A stretch of DNA of 48,732 nt from Roseomonas sp. (GCA_020249865.1 JADCEV010000003.1:1-48732), one strand, 5' to 3'. Positions 7,330 to 16,239 are shown, counted from the first letter of the stretch. Numbers and translations: made by a program. The notes: a model not told the origin generated them from the letters alone.

Positions 7330-8501
7330 GGCGCCGCCTTCCGCCTTCTTTCGCTTTCCGTCTTCAATTGCCCGCAAGCCGCCAGAATATCGCGCCCGCG
7401 CGGGCGCCGAATGGGGCTGGCATAGCCCGCATCATTCAGAATTTCGGCAAAGCGCTGAATGGCTTCCGAAGTGCTGGTTTTGTACGGGCTTCCGGGCCAG
7501 GGGTTGAAGGGAATCAAATTCACCTTGGCCGGCATGCCACGAATAAGCCGCACCAATTCGCGCGCCTCAGCCTCACTGTCATTCACGCCGCGCAGCATGA
7601 CATATTCGAAGGTGATGCGCCGCGCATTGGAAGCACCCGGATAACGCCGGCAGGCGGCCAGAAGCTCCGCAATCGGGTATTTGCGATTGAGCGGCACAAT
7701 CTCATCACGCAATTCATCCGTGACCGCATGGAGCGATACCGCAAGCCCCACGCCCAATTCCGCGCCGCAGCGATCCATCATCGGCACAACGCCGGAAGTG
7801 GAAAGCGTGATGCGCCGGCGCGAAAGCCCAATGCCTTCATGATCCATCACGATCTTGAGCGCCTTGGCGACATTCTCATAATTATAAAGCGGCTCGCCCA
7901 TGCCCATGACGACGATATTGGAAAGATGGCGCGGCGTGCCATCCTTGGGGCTTGGCCATTCGCCATAGGAATCGCGCGCCGCGATGAATTGGCCGACGAT
8001 TTCCGCCGCGCCCAGATTGCGCACCAGGGCCTGCGTGCCGGTGTGGCAAAATCGGCAGGACAGCGTGCAGCCAACTTGCGTAGAAATGCAGACTGCGCCG
8101 CGATCCTCATCGGCTGAGGGGATATAGACCGTTTCCACCTGTTGCTGATCACGGAAGCGAAACAGCCATTTGCGCGTGCCATCCGCGCTATCCTGCTGGG
8201 TCGCCACTTCCGGCCGGCCCACCACGAAGCGCTCCGCAAGCTTTATTTGCATGGGCTTGGCGATGGTATTCATGCGGGTGAAATCGGTCTCACCCTGATG
8301 ATAGATCCAATGCCAAAGCTGTTTTGCGCGAAAGGGTTTTTCGCCAAGCGCGACCATCTCGGCGGCCAGTTCCTCACGCGAAAGCCCAACCAGATCGCGC
8401 CTGCCATCGGGCAGGGTTGCCGGCGGCGGGGCGAAGGCTGCGGCCTTGGCCATGATCCGCGCGCGCTCAGCCTCGTTCAGGTCAAGCACAGCATTGCTCA
8501 T
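7326..8501 (-). CDS. rlmN: 23S rRNA (A2503-C2)/tRNA (A37-C2) methyltransferase RlmN
   Basis: A radical-SAM enzyme of 391 residues that methylates C2 of A2503 in 23S rRNA and A37 in some tRNAs. The cluster-binding CxxxCxxC is C145, C149, C152 in [27 protein letters not shown] and the C-terminal region with the second catalytic cysteine are present. The start at 8501 is supported by a four-base ATGA overlap with the stop of the upstream ialB-like gene; an ATG five codons earlier would lengthen that overlap. The gene is convergent with the HNH gene, and the two stops overlap by two bases. Confidence 0.96.
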   Translation of the reverse strand: MSNAVLDLNEAERARIMAKAAAFAPPPATLPDGRRDLVGLSREELAAEMVALGEKPFRAKQLWHWIYHQGETDFTRMNTIAKPMQIKLAERFVVGRPEVATQQDSADGTRKWLFRFRDQQQVETVYIPSADEDRGAVCISTQVGCTLSCRFCHTGTQALVRNLGAAEIVGQFIAARDSYGEWPSPKDGTPRHLSNIVVMGMGEPLYNYENVAKALKIVMDHEGIGLSRRRITLSTSGVVPMMDRCGAELGVGLAVSLHAVTDELRDEIVPLNRKYPIAELLAACRRYPGASNARRITFEYVMLRGVNDSEAEARELVRLIRGMPAKVNLIPFNPWPGSPYKTSTSEAIQRFAEILNDAGYASPIRRPRGRDILAACGQLKTESERRRKAAP

Positions 8502-9019
8502 CGCCGCGCCGGGCATTCACGCGAAATCGCGTCATGAGCGGCGGAAAAGCCGGCAAGGCTGAATTGGTCAGTCGCGGTGCCGCGCCCGCCGGCAGCGGGG
8601 CCGCGTGCTGTTGCGCGATTGCCGCCGCGCATGGCCGCAACCGCCGCCGCGCCATCACGCGCAAAGGCAGAATTGCCACCGGTATAAAAGGGCAGGTTGG
8701 TCTGGCCGATGGCGACCGTCACTTCCGCATTGCGCGGATAGGCATAGCCGGCGGTAATCGCCACCGCATCACGCCCGCCGGGACGATGCGTGACCGTCAG
8801 CACTACCCCCTGGCGGTTTGGTTCGGTCTTGCTGGCGCGGGTGAAGGCGTAGCAGATCTTCTGGCCATTTTCCTGATAGGTCGCGGCCGTCCAATCCCGG
8901 AAGGTGCCAAGCTGGCGCGGGCCGGGGGGTTGCGCGGGCGCAGCCGGTCGCTGCTGCGCCAGGGCGGGCAGGGTAAGCAGCAGCAGACAAAGTGGCAAAA
9001 GACGAATCAGGCGGGGCAT
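8498..9019 (-). CDS. Invasion-associated locus B (IalB) family protein
   Basis: A 173-residue exported protein. Residues 1-22 form a clear Sec signal peptide (MPRLIRLL, a Leu-rich core, then ALA before Gln). The mature part shows the IalB-type FRDWTAATY start, a CYAF segment and a C-terminal [12 protein letters not shown] segment. IalB proteins are periplasmic or envelope proteins of unknown biochemical role, named from Bartonella but common in non-pathogenic alphaproteobacteria. I chose the ATG at 9019 because it begins at the signal peptide; the longer frame has no function there. It is translationally coupled to rlmN by an ATGA overlap. Confidence 0.85.
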   Translation of the reverse strand: MPRLIRLLPLCLLLLTLPALAQQRPAAPAQPPGPRQLGTFRDWTAATYQENGQKICYAFTRASKTEPNRQGVVLTVTHRPGGRDAVAITAGYAYPRNAEVTVAIGQTNLPFYTGGNSAFARDGAAAVAAMRGGNRATARGPAAGGRGTATDQFSLAGFSAAHDAISRECPARR

Positions 9020-9106
9020 GCGGCCCCTAGATACGCAGCCCGGCGGGCAGGGGCAACCTGCAACCCCCCGCCCCATGAATAGCCAGTTTTCAGCGCCGCC
9101 GCCTCC

Positions 9107-9916
9107 TCAGGCCGCCAGAAGCACCGGCAGCCGCGGGGCGCCGGAAAGCAGATCCGTTGTCGCGCTGCCAAGCACCAGGTTGCGCAGCGGGGAATGCCGC
9201 ACAGCGCCCATCACCAGCATGTCCGATTCCGTATCGGTTGCCGCGGCCAAAAGCCGTTCCAGGACCCCCCCGCTGCCGCGCTGCAAGGCCATGAAGCGCG
9301 GCTTGCCGCCATGGCGGGCCAGCAGATGGGCAAGCTCTATCCCCGATTGGCCAGGGCGCAATTCCTTGTCATCGCTGACAACCGCGATGATGGTTTCCGC
9401 CGCGCACCGGATCAGCGGCAGCGCGCCGTGAATGGCCCGGACCGAGGCCGGCGTCGCATCCCAAGCGACAAGAATGCGCTGGGGCAGGGCGGCCAAGGGC
9501 CGCGCCGCGGGCGCCAGCAGAACAGGTCGGCCGGAATCGAAAATGGCGGCCTGCAACAGGATTTGTGCGCCCGTGCCCGCCATGCCGCGCTGGGTGAAGA
9601 CCGCCAGATCGCTAACCCGCAGATGATCCGCGAAAACCTCCCCGCTGCCATAGGCAAAGCTGCTGCGCTTGCGCGCCTCACAGGTCACACCAAGCCGTTG
9701 CGCGGCAGCCTTCAAATGATTGGCGACATTGTCTTCCTGCTGGGCGGCCGCCGCATCATCCGGCGTGGTCGCGCTGAGTGCAGCTTCAACCGGAAAAATC
9801 AGCGCAGTCAGATGCGCGGAAAAAGCCGCAGAGAGCGCCAGCGGCGTTGCTGCCATCGCTTCCGTGTCTGCCGCATCGGCGGGGTCAAGATAGGTCAGGA
9901 TACTGGTGAAACTCAT
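9107..9916 (-). CDS. Tandem-domain universal stress protein
   Basis: A 269-residue protein with two Usp domains. The second (about 150-269) carries a recognisable nucleotide-binding tail, MGAVRHSPLRN then GSATTDLL and PVLL. The first (about 1-140) starts SFTSILTYLDP and is more divergent. Tandem Usp proteins act in the cytoplasm in stress and low-oxygen survival. The ATG at 9916 is preferred because MSFTSILTY is where the fold begins; longer versions add residues without similarity. A 200-bp leader separates it from the gene upstream and contains a perfect FNR/FixK-type palindrome at 10050-10063. Anaerobic induction is therefore a reasonable inference. Confidence 0.88.
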   Translation of the reverse strand: MSFTSILTYLDPADAADTEAMAATPLALSAAFSAHLTALIFPVEAALSATTPDDAAAAQQEDNVANHLKAAAQRLGVTCEARKRSSFAYGSGEVFADHLRVSDLAVFTQRGMAGTGAQILLQAAIFDSGRPVLLAPAARPLAALPQRILVAWDATPASVRAIHGALPLIRCAAETIIAVVSDDKELRPGQSGIELAHLLARHGGKPRFMALQRGSGGVLERLLAAATDTESDMLVMGAVRHSPLRNLVLGSATTDLLSGAPRLPVLLAA

Positions 9917-10049
9917 TTTCCATTCGCTCCGGCTGTCGCGCATCTTCAGGCCCTTGGCCGGTGATGACGCATTCACTTGTTTTGATGGTGGGCAGCCGAA
10001 GCGGCCGCCCGCCATGGAATGTGGGTATTGCCGCGCGCGGAAACCAGCG

Positions 10050-10063
10050 TTGACATGGGTCAA
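10050..10063 (-). promoter_or_regulatory. FNR/FixK-type box upstream of the Usp gene
   Basis: TTGACCCATGTCAA (read on -) is a perfect TTGAC-N4-GTCAA palindrome matching the Crp/FNR-family consensus TTGAY-N4-RTCAA. A possible -10 element (CAATAC, 10030-10025) follows, so the box centre would lie about 39-42 bases before transcription start. That is the class II activator position. The predicted start leaves a leader of about 100 bases before the Usp ATG. Confidence 0.65.
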
Positions 10064-10116
10064 GCCAAGCTGAAATTCCCAGGGGAAATCCGTAACCGTA
10101 ATTTATTGTAACAGAA

Positions 10117-10842
10117 TCAGGCCGGCGGCGCGACCGATAGACCGCGCACCTTGTGTTCCGCAATGAAGCGCGCCACTAGGCCGGATGCCTTCGCCTTTTC
10201 GACAAAATCCGCAAGGAAAGCAGCCGCGGCAGCATTGCGGCGCGATGTACCAATCGCCTGCTGCACGGCAGTGAATTTGCCATCCAGAATCCGCGCACCG
10301 GGCATTTTTTCGATGTCTGAGAGCAGCTTCGGCCGTAGCCCTGCGAGCACTTCTAATTTTTCAGCAGCGAATTGCTCAAACGCGGCATCAAGCGTGGCGG
10401 AGCGGATCAGCTTCGCCTGATGGATATTGCGTTCCAGCCACAGATCATAAGCCGCCCGTGCCGTCACAGCGATGCGATTACCGGGGCGATCCACTTCTTC
10501 CATCTTTGTGATGGGGGAACCGGGAGGGACCATATAAGTGGCCTCAATTTCGGCATATGCGGCGGTGAAGGCGATTTTTTCCGCGCGCTGCGGCTCAGCA
10601 CCGATCAGGCCGATATCCCAGACATTGGTATCCACCGCATCCGCCAGATCACCGGGCCGCGCAAAGGGCACGTAGTGCACGGGCACGCCAAGCGCATCGG
10701 CAATGGCGCGCGCCATGCTCGGCGATACCCCGGCGGGGTCGCCATTTTCCGCGCGGCTCGTCACCAGCAGGAAATTCCCCATATTGATGCCGGCGCGCAA
10801 AACGCCCGTCGGCGCCAATTCCGCCTTGATTTGATCCATCAT
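10117..10842 (-). CDS. Leaderless ABC-type (family 3) solute-binding-like protein
   Basis: A 241-residue protein with the bilobal fold of amino-acid-type binding proteins: LRAGINMGNFLL, GVSPSMARAIADALGV, WDIGLIGAEPQRAEKIAFTAAY, then IAVTARAAYDLWL. Unlike its relatives it has no signal peptide. The frame upstream of the ATG is closed by a TGA 30 bases before it, which is the stop of the preceding SDR gene, so no leader can be added. GGGAAG precedes the start. No permease or ATPase gene is nearby. It follows the SDR gene by 27 bp and is probably in its operon. It may be a cytoplasmic ligand sensor or a cyclohexadienyl-dehydratase-like enzyme. Confidence 0.8.
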   Translation of the reverse strand: MMDQIKAELAPTGVLRAGINMGNFLLVTSRAENGDPAGVSPSMARAIADALGVPVHYVPFARPGDLADAVDTNVWDIGLIGAEPQRAEKIAFTAAYAEIEATYMVPPGSPITKMEEVDRPGNRIAVTARAAYDLWLERNIHQAKLIRSATLDAAFEQFAAEKLEVLAGLRPKLLSDIEKMPGARILDGKFTAVQQAIGTSRRNAAAAAFLADFVEKAKASGLVARFIAEHKVRGLSVAPPA

Positions 10843-10869
10843 GATATCTTCCCTTTTCAGTACTGCATT

Positions 10870-11637
10870 TCAGCCGCGCGCCGCGGTGGCCGCACCAGCG
10901 CGGCGATTGATATGCCCCCCACCGCCGCAATCAAGGATCGAGCCCGTCATGAAGCGCGCGTCATCGGAACAGAGGAACATCACACCCGCCGCGAAATCTG
11001 CCGGCGTGCCGAGTGCGCCCATCAAGGACCGCGCGCGAATCGCCTCAGCATAACCTTCTGGCATGGGATTGCCGGCGCTGCCCTCGGCAAAGCCAGGCCG
11101 GGCGCTGTTCACCCGCACGCCTGAGGGGCCGAGTTCCAAGGCAAAAGCGCGCGTCAGATATTCCAGCGCGCCTTTGGAAGCGCCGTAGGGCACGCCATTG
11201 CCGCGATGCACTTCGGCGGCGGCTGAAGTGACATTGACAATCGAACCCCGCCCAGCCGCAGCCATGGCGCGGCCAATGCCCTGCATCAGGCGAAAGGGTG
11301 CGCGGGTATTGACGCTGATGATCTTGTCCCATTCCGCGCCAGTCACTTCCAGCAGCGGAATGAAGGGATAGATGCCGGCATTATTGATCAGCACCTGTGG
11401 CGCGCCCTTACCGGTGGCGGCGGCGATCAGCCCATCAATAGCGCCATCATCCGTGAGGTCAGCGGGATGCAATACGGCGCGCCCCGGCGGCAGCACGTTG
11501 GCGAGTGCGGCCAGCGCGGCGGCATCGCTATCGGTCAGCAGCAAATGGGCACCTTCTTGCGCAAAAGCTTCCGCCAGCCCTCGCCCATAAACCCCGGCGG
11601 CGCCAGTGATCACAACCTGTTGTCCTGCAAACCGCAT
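10870..11637 (-). CDS. Short-chain dehydrogenase/reductase
   Basis: A classical 255-residue SDR. The cofactor loop TGAAGVYGRG is at 11-20, NNAG at 85-88, and the catalytic residues are S138, Y151 and K155 (YGASK). D36 after the second strand suggests preference for NAD(H), as known for this fold. The substrate cannot be predicted. The C-terminal stretch after CGGGGHINRR is Ala-rich and longer than usual. It is the first gene of a likely two-gene unit with the leaderless solute-binding-like protein, so the two may act on the same small molecule. Confidence 0.9.
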   Translation of the reverse strand: MRFAGQQVVITGAAGVYGRGLAEAFAQEGAHLLLTDSDAAALAALANVLPPGRAVLHPADLTDDGAIDGLIAAATGKGAPQVLINNAGIYPFIPLLEVTGAEWDKIISVNTRAPFRLMQGIGRAMAAAGRGSIVNVTSAAAEVHRGNGVPYGASKGALEYLTRAFALELGPSGVRVNSARPGFAEGSAGNPMPEGYAEAIRARSLMGALGTPADFAAGVMFLCSDDARFMTGSILDCGGGGHINRRAGAATAARG

Positions 11638-11710
11638 GGCGCTTGCCCCCTATCCATAAGCGGCAGGGTGCGCCCTGAGGGGCTGGTGATCAAGGCTATC
11701 TATCTTGCCC

Positions 11711-12307
11711 TCAAAGCGGGCGACGCGCCTTCAAGGCGGCGGCCAAGGTGCCATCATCCAGCACATCCAAGGCGCCACCAATCGGCACGCCCTGCGCAAG
11801 CCGCGTGATGGCAACGCCACTCGGCTTCAGCCGGTCTGTCACGTAATGTGCGGTGGTGGCGCCTTCCACCGTTGCGGGTAAGGCCAGGATCACCTCGGCC
11901 ACATCGCCCGTTTCAATCCGCGCGAGCAATGGCTGAATGGCCAAATCCTCAGGCCCCGTGCCGGACAATGCGGAAAGCATCCCGCCCAGCACGTGATAAA
12001 GCCCATGATGCGCATGGGCGCGTTCCAGGGCCCACAGATCCGCGACCCCTTCCACCACGCAAACCAGCTTCCGATCCCGATGCGGATCGCGGCAAATCGT
12101 GCAGGGGGAGACCGTGTCCAAATTCCCGCAAACCTCGCAAGGTTTCACCGCGCTTGCGGCATCACGCAGCGCAGCAGCCAGGGGTAGCATCTGCCCATCC
12201 GGGTCCATCAGCATTTTCAGCACGGCCCGCCTTGCGCTGCGCCGGCCAAGACCAGGCAGGCGCGAGAGCAGCGCAATCAAATGCTCGATCGGGTCGTTAT
12301 GCAGCAT
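11711..12307 (-). CDS. recR: Recombination mediator protein RecR
   Basis: A 198-residue RecR, which with RecO/RecF loads RecA at gaps. The helix-hairpin-helix region LSRLPGLGRRSARR opens the protein. The zinc finger is C57, C60, C69 and C72. The Toprim segment begins VCVVEGVADLWALE, and the conserved C-terminal TRLAQGVPIGGALDVLDDGTL is present. It follows ybaB and dnaX on the same strand, the standard recombination/replication cluster of many bacteria, with 16 bp between ybaB and recR. Confidence 0.97.
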   Translation of the reverse strand: MLHNDPIEHLIALLSRLPGLGRRSARRAVLKMLMDPDGQMLPLAAALRDAASAVKPCEVCGNLDTVSPCTICRDPHRDRKLVCVVEGVADLWALERAHAHHGLYHVLGGMLSALSGTGPEDLAIQPLLARIETGDVAEVILALPATVEGATTAHYVTDRLKPSGVAITRLAQGVPIGGALDVLDDGTLAAALKARRPL

Positions 12308-12323
12308 CAGGCTGCGTAATGCC

Positions 12324-12647
12324 TCAGAAAGGCAGCTTCATGCCCGGCGGCAGGTTGATCCCTGCGGTCGCCTTTTGCATCTCGGCCGCCATGGTGGATT
12401 CCACCTTCTGCTTGGCATCGGCATGGGCGGCGACAAGCAAATCTTCCAGCACTTCGCGCTCATCCGCATTCATCAGCGAAGGATCAATCGTGACGCGGCG
12501 CAAATCGCCCTTGCCGGTCAGGCGCACCACCACCATGCCGCCGCCGGATTGACCTTCCACTTCGGTGGCTTCCAGCTTGGCCTGCATTTCCTGCATGCGC
12601 GATTGCATCTGCTGCGCCTGCTTCAACATATTGCCCAGGTTCTTCAT
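12324..12647 (-). CDS. YbaB/EbfC-family nucleoid-associated protein
   Basis: A 107-residue DNA-binding protein: MKNLGNMLKQAQQMQSRM, then a short glycine-rich GQSGGGMVVVRLTGKG, then a C-terminal helix LEDLLVAAHADAKQKVE. YbaB dimers bind DNA with little sequence specificity. It lies between dnaX (12 bp) and recR, and this conserved position supports the call. A short AAGGACACC segment before the ATG serves as ribosome site. Confidence 0.95.
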   Translation of the reverse strand: MKNLGNMLKQAQQMQSRMQEMQAKLEATEVEGQSGGGMVVVRLTGKGDLRRVTIDPSLMNADEREVLEDLLVAAHADAKQKVESTMAAEMQKATAGINLPPGMKLPF

Positions 12648-12659
12648 GGTGTCCTTCGC

Positions 12660-14573
12660 CTAAAAATCATCGGGAGGGGTTTCGTCATCGCCGTAAGCGG
12701 GTTCGGCATCGGGTGGCGCGAAATCGCGCGCGTCATCATCGGCCAAGGCAGCACTGCGCGAAAGCCCATAGGCATCGGCCGCGCCATCATGCACTGCTTC
12801 AATCGTGGCCCCGGGAAAGGCCGCCAATATCGCCTGCACCAAGGGATGCGCGCGGGCAGTTGCGAGCCGATCAGCCTCCGCTTCCTTGCCTTGTGCGGCG
12901 AGTGTCGGCGCGCCCGCTTCCTGGCTGATGATCACGGTCCAGCGTTGGCCGGTTGCTTCACTCAGCAGCGCGGTCAATTGCGCGGCCAGATCGCGCGGCG
13001 CGTCCGGTTCCGGGTTGATTTCAAGCCGCCCCGGCGCAATCCGCACCGGATGCACACTATGGCGTAACTGCGCATGCAGTAGAGGCTTCACCCCGGAAGC
13101 CAGCGCGACAATCTCCTGCCAGGTGCTGGGCTGCGCCAGCGCGGTCACGGGCTGGCTGGGTGCCGCTTCGGCGCGTATTGGCGCACCGCCGGCCACCGCG
13201 CGCAAGCCGCCACCGCCACCGCCCGGCGCTGGGCGCGGGGCGCCCCCCACTTCGCCCGCTTCGGTCAGGCGCTTCACCAAATCACCCGGTGTCGGCATAT
13301 CCGCCACATGCGCAATGCGGATCAGCACCATTTCCGCCGCCGCCCGACGATCCGCCCCTTCAAGCTGCAATTCGCCAACGCCCTTCAGCAGCATTTGCCA
13401 GGTCCGGCCCAAGACCGGCACTGAAAGCCGCTGCGCGAGTGCAGCACCGCGCACACGCTCGGCTTCCGGTAGCGACCCATCCTGACGGAGCGCGGGGGCC
13501 GCGCGAAAGCGCGTCAGCAAATGGCAAAGCTCCGCCAAATCCTGCAAAATCACCAGGGGATCGGCGCCCAATTCATGCGCGCGATCCATGATGCCAAGTG
13601 CTGCGGCAATATCCCCGCCCATCAGCGCTTCCATCAGATCAATGATCATGGCGCGATCGGCAAGGCCCAGCATATCGCGCACCGCTTCCGCGCGCACTTC
13701 CGCCGCGCCGGATTGGCCAATCGCCTGATCCAGCAGGGAAAGCCCATCGCGCACGGAACCATCGGCGGCGCGGGCGATCATCGCCAGCGCATCGGCTTCT
13801 GCCGTCACCGCTTCCTTGTCACAAATCCGCGCAAAATGCTGCGCCAAGCTATCCTGGGGCACGCGACGCAACGCGAAGGTCTGGCAACGGCTGCGAATGG
13901 TGATCGGCACCTTGCGCAATTCTGTTGTGGCCAGAATGAACGTCACGCCTGATGGCGGTTCTTCCAAGGTTTTGAGAAACGCGTTGAAGGCCGCACCGGA
14001 AAGCATATGGCATTCATCCAGGATGAACACCTTTTGCCGGCCCTGGCTGGCGCGGAAGCGCAACGCCTCACGCAATTCCCGCACATCATCCACGCTATTA
14101 TTGGAAGCGGCATCGAGTTCCACCACATCCGGGTGCCGATCCGCCAGAATCGCCTTGCATTCCGGGCAAACACCGCAGGGGTCCACCGTCGGGCCGCCCT
14201 TGCCATCAACGCCAATGCAATTCAGCGCACGCGCAATGATGCGCGCCGTGGTGGTCTTGCCGACCCCGCGCACCCCGGTCAGCAGAAAGGCGTGATGCAC
14301 ACGCCCCTGAGCAAAGGCGTGGCGCAAAGTGCGCACCAGCACATCCTGCCCGATCAGATCATCAAAGCTGGTCGGGCGATATTTGCGCGCCAGCACCCGA
14401 TACCCCGGCTGTTCCGCAGGCTTCGCCACCGGCGCGGGTGCTGGTTCGGGCGGTGGCGTGGGGTCTCCGAATAGTCCGGGCCCTTCCGGTGCCGGCGGCT
14501 CAGGCAGGCCCGCCTCTTCCGGCGTATCATCGCCAGGCGCGGGAAGCGGTGAGCCGAACATATCCGAAGCCAT
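12660..14573 (-). CDS. dnaX: DNA polymerase III subunit gamma/tau
   Basis: The clamp-loader ATPase. An unusual Pro- and acid-rich N-terminal extension of about 57 residues precedes the conserved YRVLARKYRP start. Walker A is GVRGVGKTTT (100-109). A four-cysteine zinc module lies near 118-139 (CGVCPECK). Walker B with LDECHML and the SRC sensor RSRCQTF follow. Domain III is complete, and the tau-specific C-terminal part ends in an acidic tail. The length of 637 residues fits the tau form. I see no A-rich slippery site of the E. coli kind. It lies directly downstream of the 4.5S RNA gene and upstream of ybaB-recR. Confidence 0.96.
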   Translation of the reverse strand: MASDMFGSPLPAPGDDTPEEAGLPEPPAPEGPGLFGDPTPPPEPAPAPVAKPAEQPGYRVLARKYRPTSFDDLIGQDVLVRTLRHAFAQGRVHHAFLLTGVRGVGKTTTARIIARALNCIGVDGKGGPTVDPCGVCPECKAILADRHPDVVELDAASNNSVDDVRELREALRFRASQGRQKVFILDECHMLSGAAFNAFLKTLEEPPSGVTFILATTELRKVPITIRSRCQTFALRRVPQDSLAQHFARICDKEAVTAEADALAMIARAADGSVRDGLSLLDQAIGQSGAAEVRAEAVRDMLGLADRAMIIDLMEALMGGDIAAALGIMDRAHELGADPLVILQDLAELCHLLTRFRAAPALRQDGSLPEAERVRGAALAQRLSVPVLGRTWQMLLKGVGELQLEGADRRAAAEMVLIRIAHVADMPTPGDLVKRLTEAGEVGGAPRPAPGGGGGGLRAVAGGAPIRAEAAPSQPVTALAQPSTWQEIVALASGVKPLLHAQLRHSVHPVRIAPGRLEINPEPDAPRDLAAQLTALLSEATGQRWTVIISQEAGAPTLAAQGKEAEADRLATARAHPLVQAILAAFPGATIEAVHDGAADAYGLSRSAALADDDARDFAPPDAEPAYGDDETPPDDF

Positions 14574-14618
14574 GGCGCGGGGCGGTCTTTCTTACTCGCG
14601 ATGATCGCGCGGGCGCGC

Positions 14619-14725
14619 GGTGGAAGGCCGACAAGCGACCCGAGCAAGAACCCGTTACGGCTGCTTCCTTCCGGACCTGACCGGGTTGGCGAGGAGCCCG
14701 TCCGCCGCCGACCTTCCGACAGCAC
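14619..14725 (-). ncRNA. ffs: Small signal recognition particle RNA (4.5S RNA)
   Basis: The core at 14682-14659 (read on -) is the near-invariant GGTCAGGTCCGGAAGG followed by AAGCAGCC, the GGAA tetraloop hairpin bound by Ffh. The outer ends pair over 11 positions with G-U wobbles (GGAAGGTCGGC near 14718-14708 with GTCGGCCTTCC near 14632-14622), closing the long rod. The size is about 100 nt, as expected for the small bacterial SRP RNA. It is immediately upstream of dnaX on the same strand, a position seen in other alphaproteobacteria. The exact ends are estimated to within several bases. Confidence 0.92.
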
Positions 14726-14802
14726 CATATCATGTCCCCATGCCCCAATGCCAATGGGGGGCTTGGTTGCCCAGCGCCGGGGCACGTGGCAGGTTCGCCC
14801 CT

Positions 14803-15726
14803 ATGCTTTCCATCCCTGCCAGCCGACCCAATGCCTATACGGGCAGCCCGCTAGACCGGGCATCCCATCGCCGCGATGACGCCGCCTTCATTGAAGCGGC
14901 GCTGGCGGACCCCAACACGGTTTTCGCTCCCGTCTGGCGCGCCCGCAGCCTGATGCGCGGCGTGGCGGAAGGCGCCCCCCAGGCCGTTTTGCTGACCGGA
15001 GAGGCCGCCGGCGCGCTTCGCATGGCGGGCGGGCCCTGGGCATGGCTCGGCGAATGGGAAGGAAGGCAGGTTTTCGCCGTGGATTGCTCCACGTCTGATG
15101 ACCCGATTCCCCTGCTACCGGCGGAAATGGGCAGCTTTGCCGATCTCCGCCAAGTGGCCGGGCTGCTGCCGCCTGGGGAAGCCAGCGTGCTGGCGCATGC
15201 GCGCGGCCTGATGCATTGGCGGACAAAACATCGGTTTTGCGGGGTATGCGGCGGCGTCTGCGAACCGCGCAGCGCCGGCCATGTCATGACCTGTACCGTC
15301 TGCAATGCGCAGCATTTCCCGCGCACGGACCCCGCCGTGATCATGCTGGTGGTGCGCGGCGATTCCTGCCTGCTGGGCCATTCGCAGCGCTTCCCGAATA
15401 CCACCATGTATTCGACGCTCGCCGGCTTTGTGGAACCGGGCGAAAGCCTGGAAGAAGCCGTGCGGCGAGAGGTTCAGGAAGAAACCAATGTGCGGGTTGG
15501 CGCGGTGCGCTACCATTCATCCCAGCCTTGGCCCTTTCCATCTTCCATCATGCTCGGCTTCCATGCCGAGGGGCTGAGTGAGGAGATCACCATTGACCCG
15601 GAAGAATTGCGCGATGCGCGCTGGTTCAGCCGCGATGATTTGCGCAATCATCAGCAGCTTGGCTTTTCCCTGCCGCGCGTTGATTCCATTGCGCGCCGGC
15701 TGATCGAGGATTGGTTGGCATCATGA
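14803..15726 (+). CDS. nudC: NAD(+) diphosphatase / RNA decapping Nudix hydrolase NudC
   Basis: A 307-residue NudC-family enzyme that splits NAD(H) and can remove NAD caps from RNA. The zinc ribbon is C146, C149, C164 and C167. The Nudix box is complete at 208-230 (GFVEPGESLEEAV then REVQEET). The family marker SQPWPFPSS, which reads the nicotinamide nucleotide, follows it. I chose the ATG at 14803 because the protein then begins with the conserved NAYTGSPLDRA region. Starts further upstream would run through the 4.5S RNA gene on the other strand. The stop overlaps the lipoprotein start (ATGA). Confidence 0.94.
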   Translation: MLSIPASRPNAYTGSPLDRASHRRDDAAFIEAALADPNTVFAPVWRARSLMRGVAEGAPQAVLLTGEAAGALRMAGGPWAWLGEWEGRQVFAVDCSTSDDPIPLLPAEMGSFADLRQVAGLLPPGEASVLAHARGLMHWRTKHRFCGVCGGVCEPRSAGHVMTCTVCNAQHFPRTDPAVIMLVVRGDSCLLGHSQRFPNTTMYSTLAGFVEPGESLEEAVRREVQEETNVRVGAVRYHSSQPWPFPSSIMLGFHAEGLSEEITIDPEELRDARWFSRDDLRNHQQLGFSLPRVDSIARRLIEDWLAS

Positions 15727-16013
15727 AAGCAGCGGCGGCATTTCTGGTGGCCTTGGCGGTGGCGGGCTGCGCAAGCCAATCGCGCGAAGATATCTTCCCG
15801 CCCGATACCAGCGAAGACGCCGCGGCCTGCCGGGAAGAAGCCCGGCGCGACCCGGCGCTCAGGAATTTGCGGCACAGCATCTTCATTGGGTTTCAGGCGC
15901 AGGAAGAACGCGCGCGCAATGAAATCATCGCAACGCAGCGCCGGACCTATTTTGATTGCATGGCGCTGCGCGGCCATGCGCGCCAGGGCGGGGTGGAGAG
16001 AGTGAGACGCTAG
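15723..16013 (+). CDS. Small putative lipoprotein
   Basis: A 96-residue protein with a lipoprotein signal: MKAAAAFLVALAVAGC with Cys18 as the acylated residue. The mature part is charged, contains two more cysteines (AAC and FDC) that could form a disulfide, and ends basic. I do not recognise a named family. The start at 15723 overlaps the nudC stop as ATGA, indicating coupled translation. Its TAG stop at 16011-16013 lies four bases before the left direct repeat of the protease islet. Before that insertion it overlapped the stop of the DUF2244 gene in a shared CTAG. Confidence 0.75.
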   Translation: MKAAAAFLVALAVAGCASQSREDIFPPDTSEDAAACREEARRDPALRNLRHSIFIGFQAQEERARNEIIATQRRTYFDCMALRGHARQGGVERVRR

Positions 16014-16016
16014 GGA

Positions 16017-16024
16017 TGAAATTC
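16017..16024. repeat. Left 8-bp direct repeat (TGAAATTC) of the protease islet
   Basis: Identical to 17201-17208 and placed exactly at the left edge of the AT-richer segment. It behaves as a target-site duplication. Confidence 0.6.
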
Positions 16025-16239
16025 ATTCTGACCGCCCGCCTAAAAGAAGACTTGCCCGTCGCCTTCATAGCGACAGTTTGGACAGGCTGGTGAACGATAC
16101 TGTGGGAAACCTTAGTTAAGGGATAGCGAGTCACATCCGGAGAGGTAGGCTTTGCGAAGCATCTAAAAATCGGCAAACAATACTCTAGTTGATGCATGCT
16201 GAGTCATTAGAGCCCGACAGCAACTGAGATGGCCCATGG

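Noticed and set aside
14620-14802. N-terminal extension of nudC
   Set aside because: It would be translated through the 4.5S RNA gene; NudC similarity begins only at the ATG at 14803.
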